Source: Parapristionchus giblindavisi
Taxonomy: Eukaryota; Nematoda; Chromadorea; Rhabditida; Diplogasteridae
DNA: 64,000 nt
Assembly: GCA_943737045.1 (NCBI GenBank)
Contig: CALSFV010000137.1
Location: 1-64,000 of the forward strand
Reading direction: 5' to 3'
The notes beneath the pieces were generated by a model. That model made no database searches. It saw only the letters and a list, made by a program, of their open reading frames with translations, and had not been told where the DNA came from. Positions 11,714 through 23,763 of this stretch are shown here, one piece after another; the stretch's first letter is position 1, and each line of letters starts with the position of its first letter. Made by a program: the position numbers and the translations under genes.

Positions 11714-13068
11714 CTACGTTGTAGTTGACTTCTCGTCTGACTTCTCGCATAAAGCCGTGTGATGTCGCTCCTTGCACACCCAGCAGTTGTGCTTGTTCTT
11801 GCATTCATTCGTCCTGTGTTCGGGTCGGAGGCAGTTGAAGCACAAGCGATTCTTGTATGCAGCTTCCTTCCGCTTAGCTGCTGTGAGATACGTAGTGCAC
11901 TGGGTGGCCTTGTGATCCTTGTTGCAGAGGAGGCAGGTAATCTTCTTGAAGTCCTTTCGAGACTTCATGTCCTCCTGCCCCTCAGAATCCGTTCGTGGAT
12001 CGCGGACGACGTTGATCCACACCTTCAGGGTTCCATCCACTTCTTCGACGTTCCTCCTCAATTTGACCTCATCCGAGAGGTAGTTGATCTGTTCGGAGAC
12101 GCTGAACGATTGCCGTTTCGTCTTCTCCTTGAGTAGTTTCTCCAACAGCCACGATGGTAGCTTCCTCATGATGACGACTTCGATCGAAGGTTGATCCATG
12201 TTCTCTCCGAGTGATGTGAGTTGACGGTTGATCCGTGCGATCTCTTGAATGGTTGAATGCGTAGATTGGGTAGTCTCGTTTGCCTTCGGTAAGGCAGCAG
12301 CTCAGAATGGAGCCGCATCTTCATGGTATCGTCATCCCCATACTCGTCCTCCAATGCTTGAAGAACATCCTTGTATGCTCCTTCGACCATAGCATATCCT
12401 GAGACGATGTCGTGTGCAGGCCCTCGAAGACAGCTGATGAGTGTACACATCCGTTCGACGTCTCGAATGTCCGGGCTCACAAGACTTTCGAAGATTGCAC
12501 GAAATTGTCTCCACTGTGAAGGGGTTCCATCGAATGTTGGGAGTTCGGGACGAGGCAGCCTCATCCGTGGTGCTTCCGATCGCTCCGTCTGAGGTGGTGA
12601 TGACGCTGGTGTCGTTGAGGCTGGTTGCGTGACGACATTCGTTGAGGCTGGTTGATGAGGCGTTGGCGTAGTGGGCACAGCCAAGGCTCCTCCAATGTTT
12701 GCTGTCTGGCACGATTGCTCCGAGATTCTGAGCATCATGTCGCGTTCAGAAACAACCAGATCCATGATTAGCGTGGTGACTCCTTGCAGATCCAGTTCAA
12801 GCGATTGGATGAAGGTCTTCCGTTCCTCGTCGATGTTGGCACGGGTTGTGGGATCTCCGATCCTCATGACGAATTCCTCGTAGTCCGCGGTCTTCGTTGA
12901 GATCATCCTTTCCGCTGCTTGTAGTCGAGCGATGGCGCTTGAGTAGTTCGCCCGTGTCGCGACAAGAGCGTCAGCTTCGACGGTCGATCGTAGTCCTTTG
13001 GCATCGTTGACGATCTTGTGAAGGTGGACCACCAGCGTCGATAGCGACTTCTTGAAGGATTCTCCCAT
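11714..13068 (-). pseudogene. BEL/Pao-type Gag, unit 2 (same frameshift)
   Basis: Same two frames as unit 1 (12166-13068 and 11714-12199) with an identical frame break and identical zinc knuckles. Its first frame has Gln where unit 1 has His near the frame break. No pol follows; the next LTR starts within about 240 bp of the stop. Confidence 0.8.
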
Positions 13069-13103
13069 CTTGGCTGCTGCTGCGGCTCGAACCGGCGCCA
13101 GGG

Positions 13104-13373
13104 TGTCGATCTACGGCAGTATGCACCACTTGTGTTTGTCAAAGTCACACACACAGCAATTCAGTGGTAAGAATATTTATCATACTGGCCTGTGGCTTAT
13201 ATACAGGATAATGTGTCTGTGGAATGTAATAACAAAATGATAGACTATGATAAAGAAGAGAGCATAGACAGATAGAGGGGCAGTCATAAGGGATAGATAA
13301 AGATCTATTGAATATGCGGAAGGACAATGAAGCAATTGATACACTATGATCGATGATTCATCGTTCATCGACA
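13104..13373 (-). repeat. LTR 2 (internal)
   Basis: Same 270-bp LTR one period (1899 bp) away; serves as 3' LTR of one unit and 5' LTR of the next. Confidence 0.85.
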
Positions 13374-13612
13374 CTCCACCTCGGGAAGTGAACTACATAG
13401 GTAGATACTACACAGGTTAAGGGTTGAATAGAGTAAGGCTAAAGATACATACAAGAATTATGACGGATTGACTAATCTAACGATTGAATGGTTGAGAGAG
13501 AAAGAACCAGACTACTCGTTCTTCATATGGAGAATCTTATAATAGAGAGTGAGAACAACAAAGCAAGTAATAAGTATAATTATTGAATAAGGTGGAAGGT
13601 ATGGCTAATCTA

Positions 13613-14967
13613 CTACGTTGTAGTTGACTTCTCGTCTGACTTCTCGCATAAAGCCGTGTGATGTCGCTCCTTGCACACCCAGCAGTTGTGCTTGTTCTTG
13701 CATTCATTCGTCCTGTGTTCGGGTCGGAGGCAGTTGAAGCACAAGCGATTCTTGTATGCAGCTTCCTTCCGCTTAGCTGCTGTGAGATACGTAGTGCACT
13801 GGGTGGCCTTGTGATCCTTGTTGCAGAGGAGGCAGGTAATCTTCTTGAAGTCCTTTCGAGACTTCATGTCCTCCTGCCCCTCAGAATCCGTTCGTGGATC
13901 GCGGACGACGTTGATCCACACCTTCAGGGTTCCATCCACTTCTTCGACGTTCCTCCTCAATTTGACCTCATCCGAGAGGTAGTTGATCTGTTCGGAGACG
14001 CTGAACGATTGCCGTTTCGTCTTCTCCTTGAGTAGTTTCTCCAACAGCCACGATGGTAGCTTCCTCATGATGACGACTTCGATCGAAGGTTGATCCATGT
14101 TCTCTCCGAGTGATGTGAGTTGACGGTTGATCCGTGCGATCTCTTGAATGGATGAATGCGTAGATTGGGTAGTCTCGTTTGCCTTCGGTAAGGCAGCAGC
14201 TCAGAATGGAGCCGCATCTTCATGGTATCGTCATCCCCATACTCGTCCTCCAATGCTTGAAGAACATCCTTGTATGCTCCTTCGACCATAGCATATCCTG
14301 AGACGATGTCGTGTGCAGGCCCTCGAAGACAGCTGATGAGTGTACACATCCGTTCGACGTCTCGAATGTCCGGGCTCACAAGACTTTCGAAGATTGCACG
14401 AAATTGTCTCCACTGTGAAGGGGTTCCATCGAATGTTGGGAGTTCGGGACGAGGCAGCCTCATCCGTGGTGCTTCCGATCGCTCCGTCTGAGGTGGTGAT
14501 GACGCTGGTGTCGTTGAGGCTGGTTGCGTGACGACATTCGTTGAGGCTGGTTGATGAGGCGTTGGCGTAGTGGGCACAGCCAAGGCTCCTCCAATGTTTG
14601 CTGTCTGGCACGATTGCTCCGAGATTCTGAGCATCATGTCGCGTTCAGAAACAACCAGATCCATGATTAGCGTGGTGACTCCTTGCAGATCCAGTTCAAG
14701 CGATTGGATGAAGGTCTTCCGTTCCTCGTCGATGTTGGCACGGGTTGTGGGATCTCCGATCCTCATGACGAATTCCTCGTAGTCCGCGGTCTTCGTTGAG
14801 ATCATCCTTTCCGCTGCTTGTAGTCGAGCGATGGCGCTTGAGTAGTTCGCCCGTGTCGCGACAAGAGCGTCAGCTTCGACGGTCGATCGTAGTCCTTTGG
14901 CATCGTTGACGATCTTGTGAAGGTGGACCACCAGCGTCGATAGCGACTTCTTGAAGGATTCTCCCAT
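13613..14967 (-). pseudogene. BEL/Pao-type Gag, unit 1 (frameshift)
   Basis: Starts MGESFKKSL at 14967, just inside the PBS. The first frame (300 codons) has a coiled N-terminal part, a Ser/Thr/Pro linker and the DUF1759-type retroelement Gag segment (LPTFDGTPSQWRQFRAIFES, CLRGPAHDIVSGYAM, EDEYGD). Homology then passes to another frame near 14195-14205 and runs into a 161-codon frame (MDQPSIEVVI...) ending with three zinc knuckles: CLLCNKDHKATQC, CFNCLRPEHRTNEC and CWVCKERHHTALC. Function in the family: structural capsid/nucleocapsid protein. The one-base frame change is shared by all three units, so it predates amplification; a programmed shift is possible but less likely. Confidence 0.8.
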
Positions 14968-14983
14968 CTTGGCTGCTGCTGCG

Positions 14984-14999
14984 GCTCGAACCGGCGCCA
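14984..14999 (-). promoter_or_regulatory. tRNA primer-binding site
   Basis: Minus strand TGGCGCCGGTTCGAGC, 3 bp from the LTR end, has the TGG start and the T-arm-like GGTTCGA of a tRNA 3' end complement. Identical sites at 13085-13100 and 11186-11201. Confidence 0.75.
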
Positions 15000-15002
15000 G
15001 GG

Positions 15003-15272
15003 TGTCGATCTACGGCAGTATGCACCACTTGTGTTTGTCAAAGTCACACACACAGCAATTCAGTGGTAAGAATATTTATCATACTGGCCTGTGGCTTATA
15101 TACAGGATAATGTGTCTGTGGAATGTAATAACAAAATGATAGACTATGATAAAGAAGAGAGCATAGACAGATAGAGGGGCAGTCATAAGGGATAGATAAA
15201 GATCTATTGAATATGCGGAAGGACAATGAAGCAATTGATACACTATGATCGATGATTCATCGTTCATCGACA
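15003..15272 (-). repeat. LTR 1 (5' LTR of the array)
   Basis: 270 bp with 7-bp inverted tips TGTCGAT/ATCGACA. Its outer edge at 15272 is the abrupt end of array homology. Confidence 0.85.
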
Positions 15273-15660
15273 TTATCCCAAAAAGACTCAAATTCCAGTA
15301 ATCAATTCCACACAAGAATCCACAGTAGAGCAATTTAAACAATTAGAAGAGTATAGGAAACAATTATGGGATTTCTTTCTTCATCTTGAATTATATCACT
15401 GAATTACGCGACCGTGCAAGTTACTCGTCTAATAAGAGATATTCCACAGGTACACTCGATCGATCGATTCATTTGCTTGTTAACAACGACAAACCGAGTA
15501 AGTATCCATCAGTTCAAGTAATTAGTAAGGTGGAAGGCTCGGATGGGAAAGTAAGAGAGGTAGTAGTGAGACTACAGTCTGGGAAAACCATTAGAAGGTC
15601 ACCAAGGCATATGATACCATTAGATTTAGAATTACATGGTGGTAATAATTATATTCATAA
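15273..15660 (+). pseudogene. C-terminal tail of a second BEL/Pao pol
   Basis: Plus-strand frame with YITELRDRAS, VNNDKPSKYPSVQVISKVEG and SPRHMIPLDLEL is the DUF5641-type segment that follows the integrase in BEL/Pao polyproteins. Upstream, TVEQFKQLEEYRKQLWDFF is read before a frame break. The LTR array ends immediately on its left, so this older element was cut by, or lies next to, the array. No other pol domain of this copy is visible. Confidence 0.65.
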
Positions 15661-15860
15661 TCATGATCATTCCGATCGATAAACAAAATCTCGGAAAATA
15701 CTCGGGATCCTACTCCTTTCCGAATCCAACCTTTTCGCAAATGCAGAGATCACAAGTCCAGATATGCATAATTCCACAAGATTGTATTGCGAGGCAATTA
15801 CCTGCACGTTTTGCGTAGTCCATATATTTAATCCACAATGCTATCCGGGAACTGCATTAA

Positions 15861-18800
15861 AGGGAGTATGACACGCTAGACAAGTTGGGTTCATATAACT
15901 TGTTTGACAATTTAGGTATTAATGGCGTTATCAAAAAAAAATATTAAAAATCTGTGAATTAAATATCAATCGTCAAAGTTTTTGTGATGTAGGTGGTGTA
16001 AGGGCGCACGTGGTGTAGATGGTGTATGGTGGCGCCGCACGCGCGCAGGTGGTGCGTGGTGCATCGTTGCACCAGAATTCGTCGGCCAGCAGCGCGTAGC
16101 TGCGTTTTCCTTTTTTTTCATTGCTTTTCCAATTTTCATTAGTTTTCGGAGATTTCGAGTACAGTAATGATGTGGAAACTAACATGAATCAATCAAACAC
16201 TGGTTTATTGCTTATATGATCTTCTCAGCAATGAAACGAGCACGTCGACGATTCTGTGTTGTCTGTCAAGAATATAGTGAGATCACTAGATGTTTCCCTG
16301 GTCGAACATTAGCGACAGAGCAAGAAGAATGGATAGCTCGGTTGAATTTGTCTCCGGATAGAAGTGAATGGCTAATAAGAGAGAGTAGAGAGAGAATAGA
16401 TAGAGGATTAGATGCCAGATGGTGTCATATTCATTTTCTAGATGGAGTAAGACTACCGATTGACGTAAGATCTTTGAAACATATTACATTTAGGATCACT
16501 AACTATCACAGATGCTGAGAATGTAACAGAAAGAGATAGAAAGATAGAGAAATCAATAAATCAATACAACAATATCAGAATCGACCTCAACGAGAATATC
16601 ACCGGCCAGGAGAAGATCATACCTACTCTGCTCCCCTTCCTCCTGCTCATGATACTACTCCACTCACATCCCCTATTCAGTCACCAGATAGATCCCGTGT
16701 ACGAAATAACACCGAGGTTACATTATATTATTTTACCATACAAAAAAAACGAAAAAAAAACAATGAAACAACTCTCAGACAGTCCCCTGTTCTCCAATCG
16801 TCCTCGCACGTCGTCTTTCTACCATTTCCATCGGACTCGAGCCACTTTCGCATATCGATAATCGACCTGCAGCTGATAGTATATCAATCAATAGATATCG
16901 ATCAGACACAACAATATCATCCTATCCAACTATTGAAAGAAAGGTGAATGAATACAGAACATGTTGGCAATATGCACGAGAGCAATATGCAAATATAAAT
17001 TCACACATGACATTTAATATTTAGAGCGAGAGAGAGAGACAGAGAGAGAGCGAGAGCGAGAGCGAGAGCGAGAGAGAGAGAGAAGAGTCAGATTGGATCG
17101 GTAACTCCAAAAACAAAACATAATTATTGTTTCAAAAATAGATTTCATAAAATATGCAGTTCTTGGAGTTACTTGGCCAATTAAATAACGGCGCATAAAC
17201 CGTACAGAATCAATAATAAAGTGTTTTTAGGACTCTGATTTCGTGATAGGATCTCAAGAAGAAGAAGATAGTGAATATAGTGAAGATGATAGTGGAGATA
17301 GTGATAAGAGCGAGATGCCTAAACTAGTCCTCGTCGAAACACAATTGCTGCGGATGCTACTTAAACGCTGTTTACACTGCGGGGAGCTCATAGATGAGAG
17401 TGAGAGGGAAGAAAGAATGAATGGAGCCGTGTTTCGAGTATCATTTGATTGTCTGAAGTGTGACAAGAAAAATGAATGGGCGAGTAGTTCCAAAACAGGA
17501 AAGGGTAAGGGTAAGGTCTACAAGACAAATCACGATATCGCGACAGCATCCTTCATCACTGGCAACATGATCCCGGTTAGTAATACAAAGTACAGACGGA
17601 AAATATCCACGGGGTGTGAGGAAAGGGAGACAAGGTGACATGCGAGAGGAGTGAGAGAGAGCGAGAGAAAAAAGTGTGTCTGGGAGAGAAAGCAGGAATG
17701 ACCTATCTGCTATATATCTTGGAATTAGATAATATATAAATAAACACTATACAGCGTTTACTGGACTTTGGGAACGTTCTCGACCTTCGATTACCATCAG
17801 AAAGAAGCATGAGAAGGATTATTCGTGATGTCACTACAGTAGCCGTTGAGAGGGTATACGGTAGATGGGAGATGATGGCAAGACAAATAGTAAAAGAAGT
17901 TGCGAAGGTGAATAGGTTGAACACATTATCTCCCCCCATCACTCTCACTTCAGGCTGAAGGGATTACAGTATGCTTAGATGGGCAGTACGATAGCCCCGG
18001 CTATTGTGCGAGAAATCTAAAACTGACAATTATGTGTGGAGAAACGGAGCTCGCCATAGCAGGAGTGAGTATGTCAGTGACAGATGAAGGAATAGGTATA
18101 CATGTCCAGAAACAGACAGCACGAAACATTTAAAAAATGATATTTGCAGAAGGTGTATCAGTTAGAATGGAATCCGTTGCCGCCTTGAGAGCTATGATTG
18201 AGCTCGTAGACGACGGATTCCACATTCGGTTTGTGTAAAAACTCAATCAATTAAATCAATAATAATCAATCAATATATTGTAACAGAGAGAGGGTGTCTG
18301 ATGGAAACGCAAGCGTAGACAAGAAACTAAGAGAACATCCTAAGACGGCGCACATAGAGCCTAGACGAGATTGGTGGCATATCGTGAGACCGATCACGAA
18401 GGAATTATGGCAGGCATGAGACTATAAAACATCACAAACTACTTAATATTATTGATTTAGCAAATGAAGAGAGATGCGTGTAAGCTCCTGCAGGAGTGGT
18501 ATCAGAAGCTCATAAACCATTTGTATTACTGCAACCAGAAGTTCCCCGCTAAGGAAGATCGCCCCAAGGCGTTGGAGTATGTACAATCCTTTCTGAATCA
18601 TTGTACTGGCAAGCACCGATGGGTCAAGGTATTAGGCAGAATAAAAACAAAAACAAAGCAATATTAACAGGGAAAGAATCGACAATTCAAACTCATATCG
18701 CGATGCATGCATGGAAAGCTCCCGGCAAAGCAGCCAAACTACATAAAGGTGCCTAATTTACGATGGATTAGTATATAAAACAATCAATAATCTGGATAGG

Positions 18801-20050
18801 TTGGAAGCGAAGAGTACAAGGTACTGGAAGGCCTACTCTTTTCCACTAAATTCTCCAAAGCCTTCCTCGCTGCTTCGTCTCTCGTGGCAACCTCAATTTG
18901 TGAGTGGTATCATTCACTATCCCTGATCTACAGTCCGAAACGTCTCGCATGGTAATTGATAATCGATATTTCGTCACTAACTCGCAAAGTTTAAGCTCTC
19001 CTTACTACTACCGCATCAAGATGCATCTCAGCATGCTTCACTACAATTCCCTCCAGTTGGAGAAGCTTGTTGGTGATAGAGTGGATACAGGGAACAGTTG
19101 CATGATCAACCGTAAGGGGCGAGTCGCAATGTCCATAAAGAGAACAGTGTCGAGGGGAACCCATCCATGGAGATCAGAGGTTAAATAAATATAAAATTAT
19201 TTATTAATTGAATAATTAAAGATCATGGAAGAGTGTGAACTAGTAAGAGAAGAGCTAGAGGATGGAAGACTACTCAGAAGACTAGGAGTACCTACTGATG
19301 AAGTGTTCGACGAGTGGATGAAGGACAGTGATATGATGGGAGTGGAAGCAGGCGGAGGAGACGAGAAGGAAGAGGGAGAGGAAGAAGAAGAGGGGGAAGA
19401 GGAAGAAGAGGAGGAGGAAGAGGAAGAAGAGGAGGAGGAAGAGGACGAAGAAGAGGAGAATGAGGACGTAGAAAGAATGGAAGTACAAGAGGAAGCGCCT
19501 GTTGAACTACGTTATCGATTGAGGAAAAGGAAAGCTCTCGGGAACTGAGGATGCCGAAGGAGTCCAAGGATACACTATTGTTTGTACAGCTCATGTTTAG
19601 TTGCATATTATTTCACTATCATCGTAAATAAAGAGTTGTTGATTTGCAAGCAAATAATTCTAAATATGAAATTACGCACGTTTATTATGCAGAATACGCG
19701 CACCTACTAGGTAAGGAGACAAGACGGGAAGATAAGCAAAGACATACATACAAGATAAATAAGAGAAAAGCAATAAAACACGACATAAACGTTAAAAAAT
19801 GAGGAGAAAATGAGAAGAAAATCGCGTGGTGTGCTGAGTGCGTTGAATTCGCGCCGTGCGCCGTAGAAAAATTTTTACCCATAGGACGGAATTTTCGCGT
19901 AGTATATCGTACCCAGAAATTCATACCGTATTTTTTAAAATTTAATTTGTATTTGTATATTTTTTTTGAGTTTTTAAAAGTTGATTTATTCGATGTTACT
20001 TATCATCATGAGCATAAGAAAAATCCCTTGTCTAAATTGGCATACTTCCT
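15861..20050 (+). mobile_element. Kolobok-type DNA transposon, apparently complete
   Basis: 4190 bp flanked by TTAA at 15857-15860 and 20051-20054. Imperfect inverted ends: left AGGGAGTATGACACGCTAG, right (reverse complement) AGGAAGTATGCCAATTTAG, both continuing ACAAG. It encloses one 13-exon THAP-domain DDE transposase on the same strand. TTAA duplication plus THAP transposase is the Kolobok combination; piggyBac shares TTAA but not THAP. It interrupts the flank of the BEL/Pao pol tail. Confidence 0.8.
16216..19548 (+). CDS. THAP-domain DDE transposase (Kolobok-like), 13 exons
   Basis: Exons 16216-16464, 16579-16716, 16779-16943, 17231-17575, 17755-17907, 17954-18095, 18150-18228, 18287-18413, 18461-18628, 18671-18748, 18800-18951, 18990-19179, 19222-19548 join in phase without a stop to about 770 residues (ATG at 16231 is an alternative start). 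Exon 1 is a C2CH THAP zinc finger (FCVVC...CFPGRTL...W...WCHIHFLDG); then a Pro-rich linker; a CxxC zinc motif (RCLHCGEL, DCLKCDKKNEWASSS); the catalytic domain with LDGQYDSPGYCARNL, SDGNASVDKKL...RDWWHIVRPI and the Glu in TSICEWYHSLSLIYSPKR; and an acidic Glu-rich tail. The intron at 18414-18460 is GC-AG. It would cut and paste its own transposon in the nucleus. All exon edges are my reading. Confidence 0.8.
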
Positions 20051-20287
20051 TTAATTACATTAACAGTTTCGAATATCATTATTCTGATCATGTGCAAGAT
20101 ATGCTTTCAATTCCTAAAACGAGGATTCCAAAAATGCATGAGAAAGTGTACTAATGACGAGAGCGATGAGGCAATTGTAATTCCGCTAAAGAGAATGAGA
20201 CCTTCCCAACTAAAGTTTTCACGAATCCACTTGTATATTTCATTGCTCTTAATTTCCCCAACATTAGTGAAATCCACAACTATCTAT

Positions 20288-20484
<197 letters not shown>

Positions 20485-20609
20485 TCAGCTCCGACTTGGC
20501 GGAGCCCACGGCTGGTTAGATAATAATTCGAATTTTTGTCAAGAATCCTACACATTGAAATCGGACAATACTCAGCGTACTAGAACCTCGAATGACAAAA
20601 CATTGTGTA

Positions 20610-21233
20610 CAGTCCCGCACGATCGCCCTCCCTAAAGGCGGGCCGCCGCGACATGATTCATGTCGCCTCATGTCGCATCTTTCTAAAAGATTTTTAAAAC
20701 ATTTCATTAGCTGTGATCATTGCATCATCAGATTATATTAAGATCACCGTTGAAATGAATAAAATTGGTTAACTCTGGACAGAGTTATTGAAGGATCATG
20801 GCTGATTTTGCTACCGTAATCCCTGCAAATTTGAATTTCCCGCACTTTTCATTGACCCTGCGAAATCGATTTTCTCACGAACTAGTTTTTGGGCACTTTC
20901 TGCGGATTTTCTTTTGTATTTTCTTGTGTATTTTGCGAAATAATTACAATACTTCCAAATACAATACTTCCAATACGAGAAAAAACCGTTCTAAAACACA
21001 TTTGCTAGAAAATCGTTTTCGCAAGGTCAGCACCCCGTCAGGCATGATCCTTCAATAACTCTGTCCAGAGTTAACCTATTTTATTCGTTTCAACGGTGAT
21101 CTTAATCTTATCTGATGATGCAATGACCTCAGCTAATAAATTATTTTAAAAGTATTTTAGAAGGATGCGACATGAGGCGACATGAATCATGTCGCGGCGG
21201 CCCGCCTTTAGGGAGGGCGATCGTGCGGGACTG
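20610..21233. mobile_element. Palindromic MITE, TA target duplication
   Basis: 624 bp. Inverted ends CAGTCCCGCACGATCGCCC; arms continue through cgcgacatgattcatgtcgc and a cctcaataactctgtccagag-type segment. Flanked by TA at 20608-20609 and 21234-21235. CAG tips plus TA fit Tc1/mariner-type mobilisation. Non-coding. Confidence 0.85.
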
Positions 21234-21235
21234 TA

Positions 21236-21820
21236 CAAAGAAGCACTCCACAGAAATCCATTTTCCATATCAAGTAAGTACAGCATGTCTCAGAGCCCAG
21301 AGCAATAGGAACGCACCATTTATTGAACTCCAGATAGAAATAATAAGCCTAACTCTAAAATGTTCTTTATATTCTCTATTCCACACTCGAAATTCAATTC
21401 CAAGAATAGAAAGCGTCAAAAGATGCTAAGGTGCAGGCTCTTGTGAGAATAATGCAGCTTGTTATTCCAATCCAAATAGTTTTATATTCTTTCATATTGT
21501 GTAGAATCCTGCGGAGGTCTAGCATGTGGATGCCTACTCCCATTCAATGGTTGTCTCATTTATAGAGAGTATCAACGAATACATGTAGACTAAACTCTTG
21601 CATACGTTTTATCGATGCCAGAAACTCGTAAATTTCCAGGGTCAATTTTAAAAAAAACCCTTGACCAGAATACTCATTAGGGAATGGTCCTAACTAGGGT
21701 GGCGAGAACCAGTCACTAGTCACTAATTATTCTCTCCCTCCAACTAGTGCGTAGTCTTTTCTACTCTCTCTGCTACTCATCTGTCTCCTGTGGCAGCCGT
21801 GCGTTGGGGTCACGGTTGAG
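21236..21820. other. No recognisable gene
   Basis: Mixed sequence with no conserved frame; a short CT-rich stretch near 21730-21780. Confidence 0.5.
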
Positions 21821-21827
21821 TAGCAAA

Positions 21828-22290
21828 CGCTACTCCTTTTCTACTCCTTTGTGGTTTTCTCGGCTTTAAGTGGTCGAAATGTGCAAATCTGAATATTTTT
21901 GGAATCTACAAGCAAAGGGCTATTCAACAAGCCAAAAATTGGCTGTCAAAGAAGATTAGAGACGCCGCTTGGTTGTTTATGACGATTGTGGGCGGAGTCT
22001 ATAACTATGCAAGAGGTTAAATGACGACAAGAAAGAGTTTTAATTGTGGTTCGAATGACTTTAATAACATGACAATCATAAATGATATTATCATAGTCTT
22101 CCTATCCGTCTAATCGGAAGTGCTGGAATGCATAACATGAGAAATCGACGAAATTTAAAAGTTATCTCGGACCGTCAATTTTAGGCTTGTTGAATAGTCC
22201 TTTGCTTGTAGATTCCAAAAATATTCAGATTTGCAAATTTCGATTACTTATATCCGAGAAAACCCAAAAGGAGTAGAAAAGGAGAAGCTA
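21828..22290. repeat. Palindromic element
   Basis: The left arm from tactccttttctactcctt through gaatctacaagcaaagggc is repeated inverted at 22175-22290. Arms exceed 100 bp; the centre contains the unrelated 21960-22150. Looks like a foldback MITE, but I cannot fix its target duplication. Confidence 0.6.
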
Positions 22291-22929
22291 AAATTACGGG
22301 GATACTACATAATGCCCACGAAGAAATTCGCCCAAAATGCTATTTACCCTCCGGCCCTGGGACCTACCAAATGCCCAAAAAGAAAATCGCCCAAAAAGAA
22401 AATCGCCCAAAAAGAAATTTACCCAAAAAGAAGTTCGCCCAAAAAGAAATTTGCCCAAAAAGAAGTTCGCACAAAAAGAAATTCGCTCAAAAATAATAAC
22501 GACCGAAAAGAATAACGCCCAGAAGTATCGTCTTACTGTAATACAGAAGTTCAAGATGAGTCGAGATGAGTAGTATTAATATTGAATAGAGCTCGTATGC
22601 ATTGTGTCAAAACCAGCCGTACATCTACAGTGATATACAGTAGTGGCCAAAGGATATTGGTTTTTTCGGCATAACTTTATTCAAGATAATAGAACCACTT
22701 GAATTTTTTTCTGAACCTAAATGTTAGGTAAGAAGCCGGAAAAATAGCAGGAAGATCATATATCGCAATCGAAATATTTTAACGAATAATTTTATCAAAA
22801 ATTGAAAAAGGGAATTTTGCACTTGGAATTAAAACATTGCCAGAGTGCAGTGGGTGAAAGAGCAGGTCAACTAGACCAGGAGTGACTGAGACCGGATTCA
22901 CTGTAGTCATGGAAGCAAGTACCTGCTGT

Positions 22930-23010
22930 TCCAACATGGTCTAAACGCTATGGACTGGCCAAGCAAGAACACCGACCTCAACTTAGCCTACAGGTGGTTG
23001 CCAATAACTC
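22930..23010 (+). pseudogene. Tc1-like transposase fragment
   Basis: MDWPSKNTDLNLAYRWLP matches the WPSxSPDLNPIExxW block around the second catalytic Asp of Tc1/mariner transposases; Asp is present but the following Glu is not. Only this block is recognisable and no long frame remains. Confidence 0.65.
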
Positions 23011-23135
23011 CGACGAGAAGTTTGTCCAACTTGAAATGGAGTCGGTCCACATTTACCATTCCAACATCGATTCTTTCGCTACAACGTATTAGACACTTAT
23101 TCACTGTTTCGATATCAATACACCACATTGCAATA

Positions 23136-23763
23136 CACTCAGAAAAAAAGGTGTAAAAATGAACAGGTGTAATTTTGTGGAACACCTCGGAGTGTTTTTG
23201 TGAAGACGTAGGGGTGTTCTAATTTACACCTTTTAAAGTGCTCTTTTGAACACATAAAAAGGTGTCCAGTTTTACAGGTTTCAGCTTCACGTTCAATGTT
23301 TCGAGTCTCTAATTTACACCTCTTTATGTGCTCAGTGGTACACCTGGAAAGGTGTTCTTTTAAACCGAATACCGACTTCACCAAACCCTTCTGGGGTTCG
23401 CCGCGCCCTATATTTATACACTTGTTTTCATGCAATGCACATATTATCAAGCGATTGTGAAATCTATTCTTATTACAATTGAAAGATATGATTGTGACAC
23501 GGACGTGTGTTGTCACTCACAAATTTTTGACAGTCAGTACAACATTGACAAAGCGGTCGGATTCTAAAGATAAGTGCAGAGCTAATGAATGAAAAGCGCC
23601 ATTCAAAAAGTTGTAGTTTTTACACCTCGAGGTGTTCATTTTTACACCTTTTCATGTGTTGAAAAGTACACTTTTTAGGCTGTGAATAATTACACATCGG
23701 GTATTAGAGTCTGATCCAATGAACATGAAAAGGTGTTCTATTTTACACCTTTTTTTCTGAGTG
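23136..23763. mobile_element. Nested TA-flanked MITE, CACTCAGAAAAA family
   Basis: 628 bp, ends CACTCAGAAAAAAAGGTGT inverted, TA at 23134-23135 and 23764-23765. The interior repeats aggtgt/acacct blocks throughout. Inserted into the Tc1 remnant, so younger than it. A relative lies at 44306-44738. Confidence 0.85.

Larger units (their letters stand above)
9334..15272 (-). mobile_element. Tandem array of a pol-less BEL/Pao LTR element: three gag units, four LTRs
   Basis: On the minus strand the order from 15272 is LTR-PBS-gag, repeated three times with a 1899-bp period and closed by a fourth LTR. LTRs are about 270 bp and begin TGTCGAT, end ATCGACA. A primer-binding site starts 3 bp inside each gag-side LTR, and a purine tract gaggtggag abuts the next LTR, so each unit is a complete non-autonomous element that shares LTRs with its neighbours. 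The three units are nearly identical; I noticed one coding difference (Gln/His near 14150). No protease, RT, RNase H or integrase. The right edge ends exactly at an LTR terminus; the left LTR is truncated. Confidence 0.9.

Noticed and set aside
9334..15272. Infectious retrovirus-like element
   Set aside because: No pol and no envelope-like frame; only gag with a frame break.
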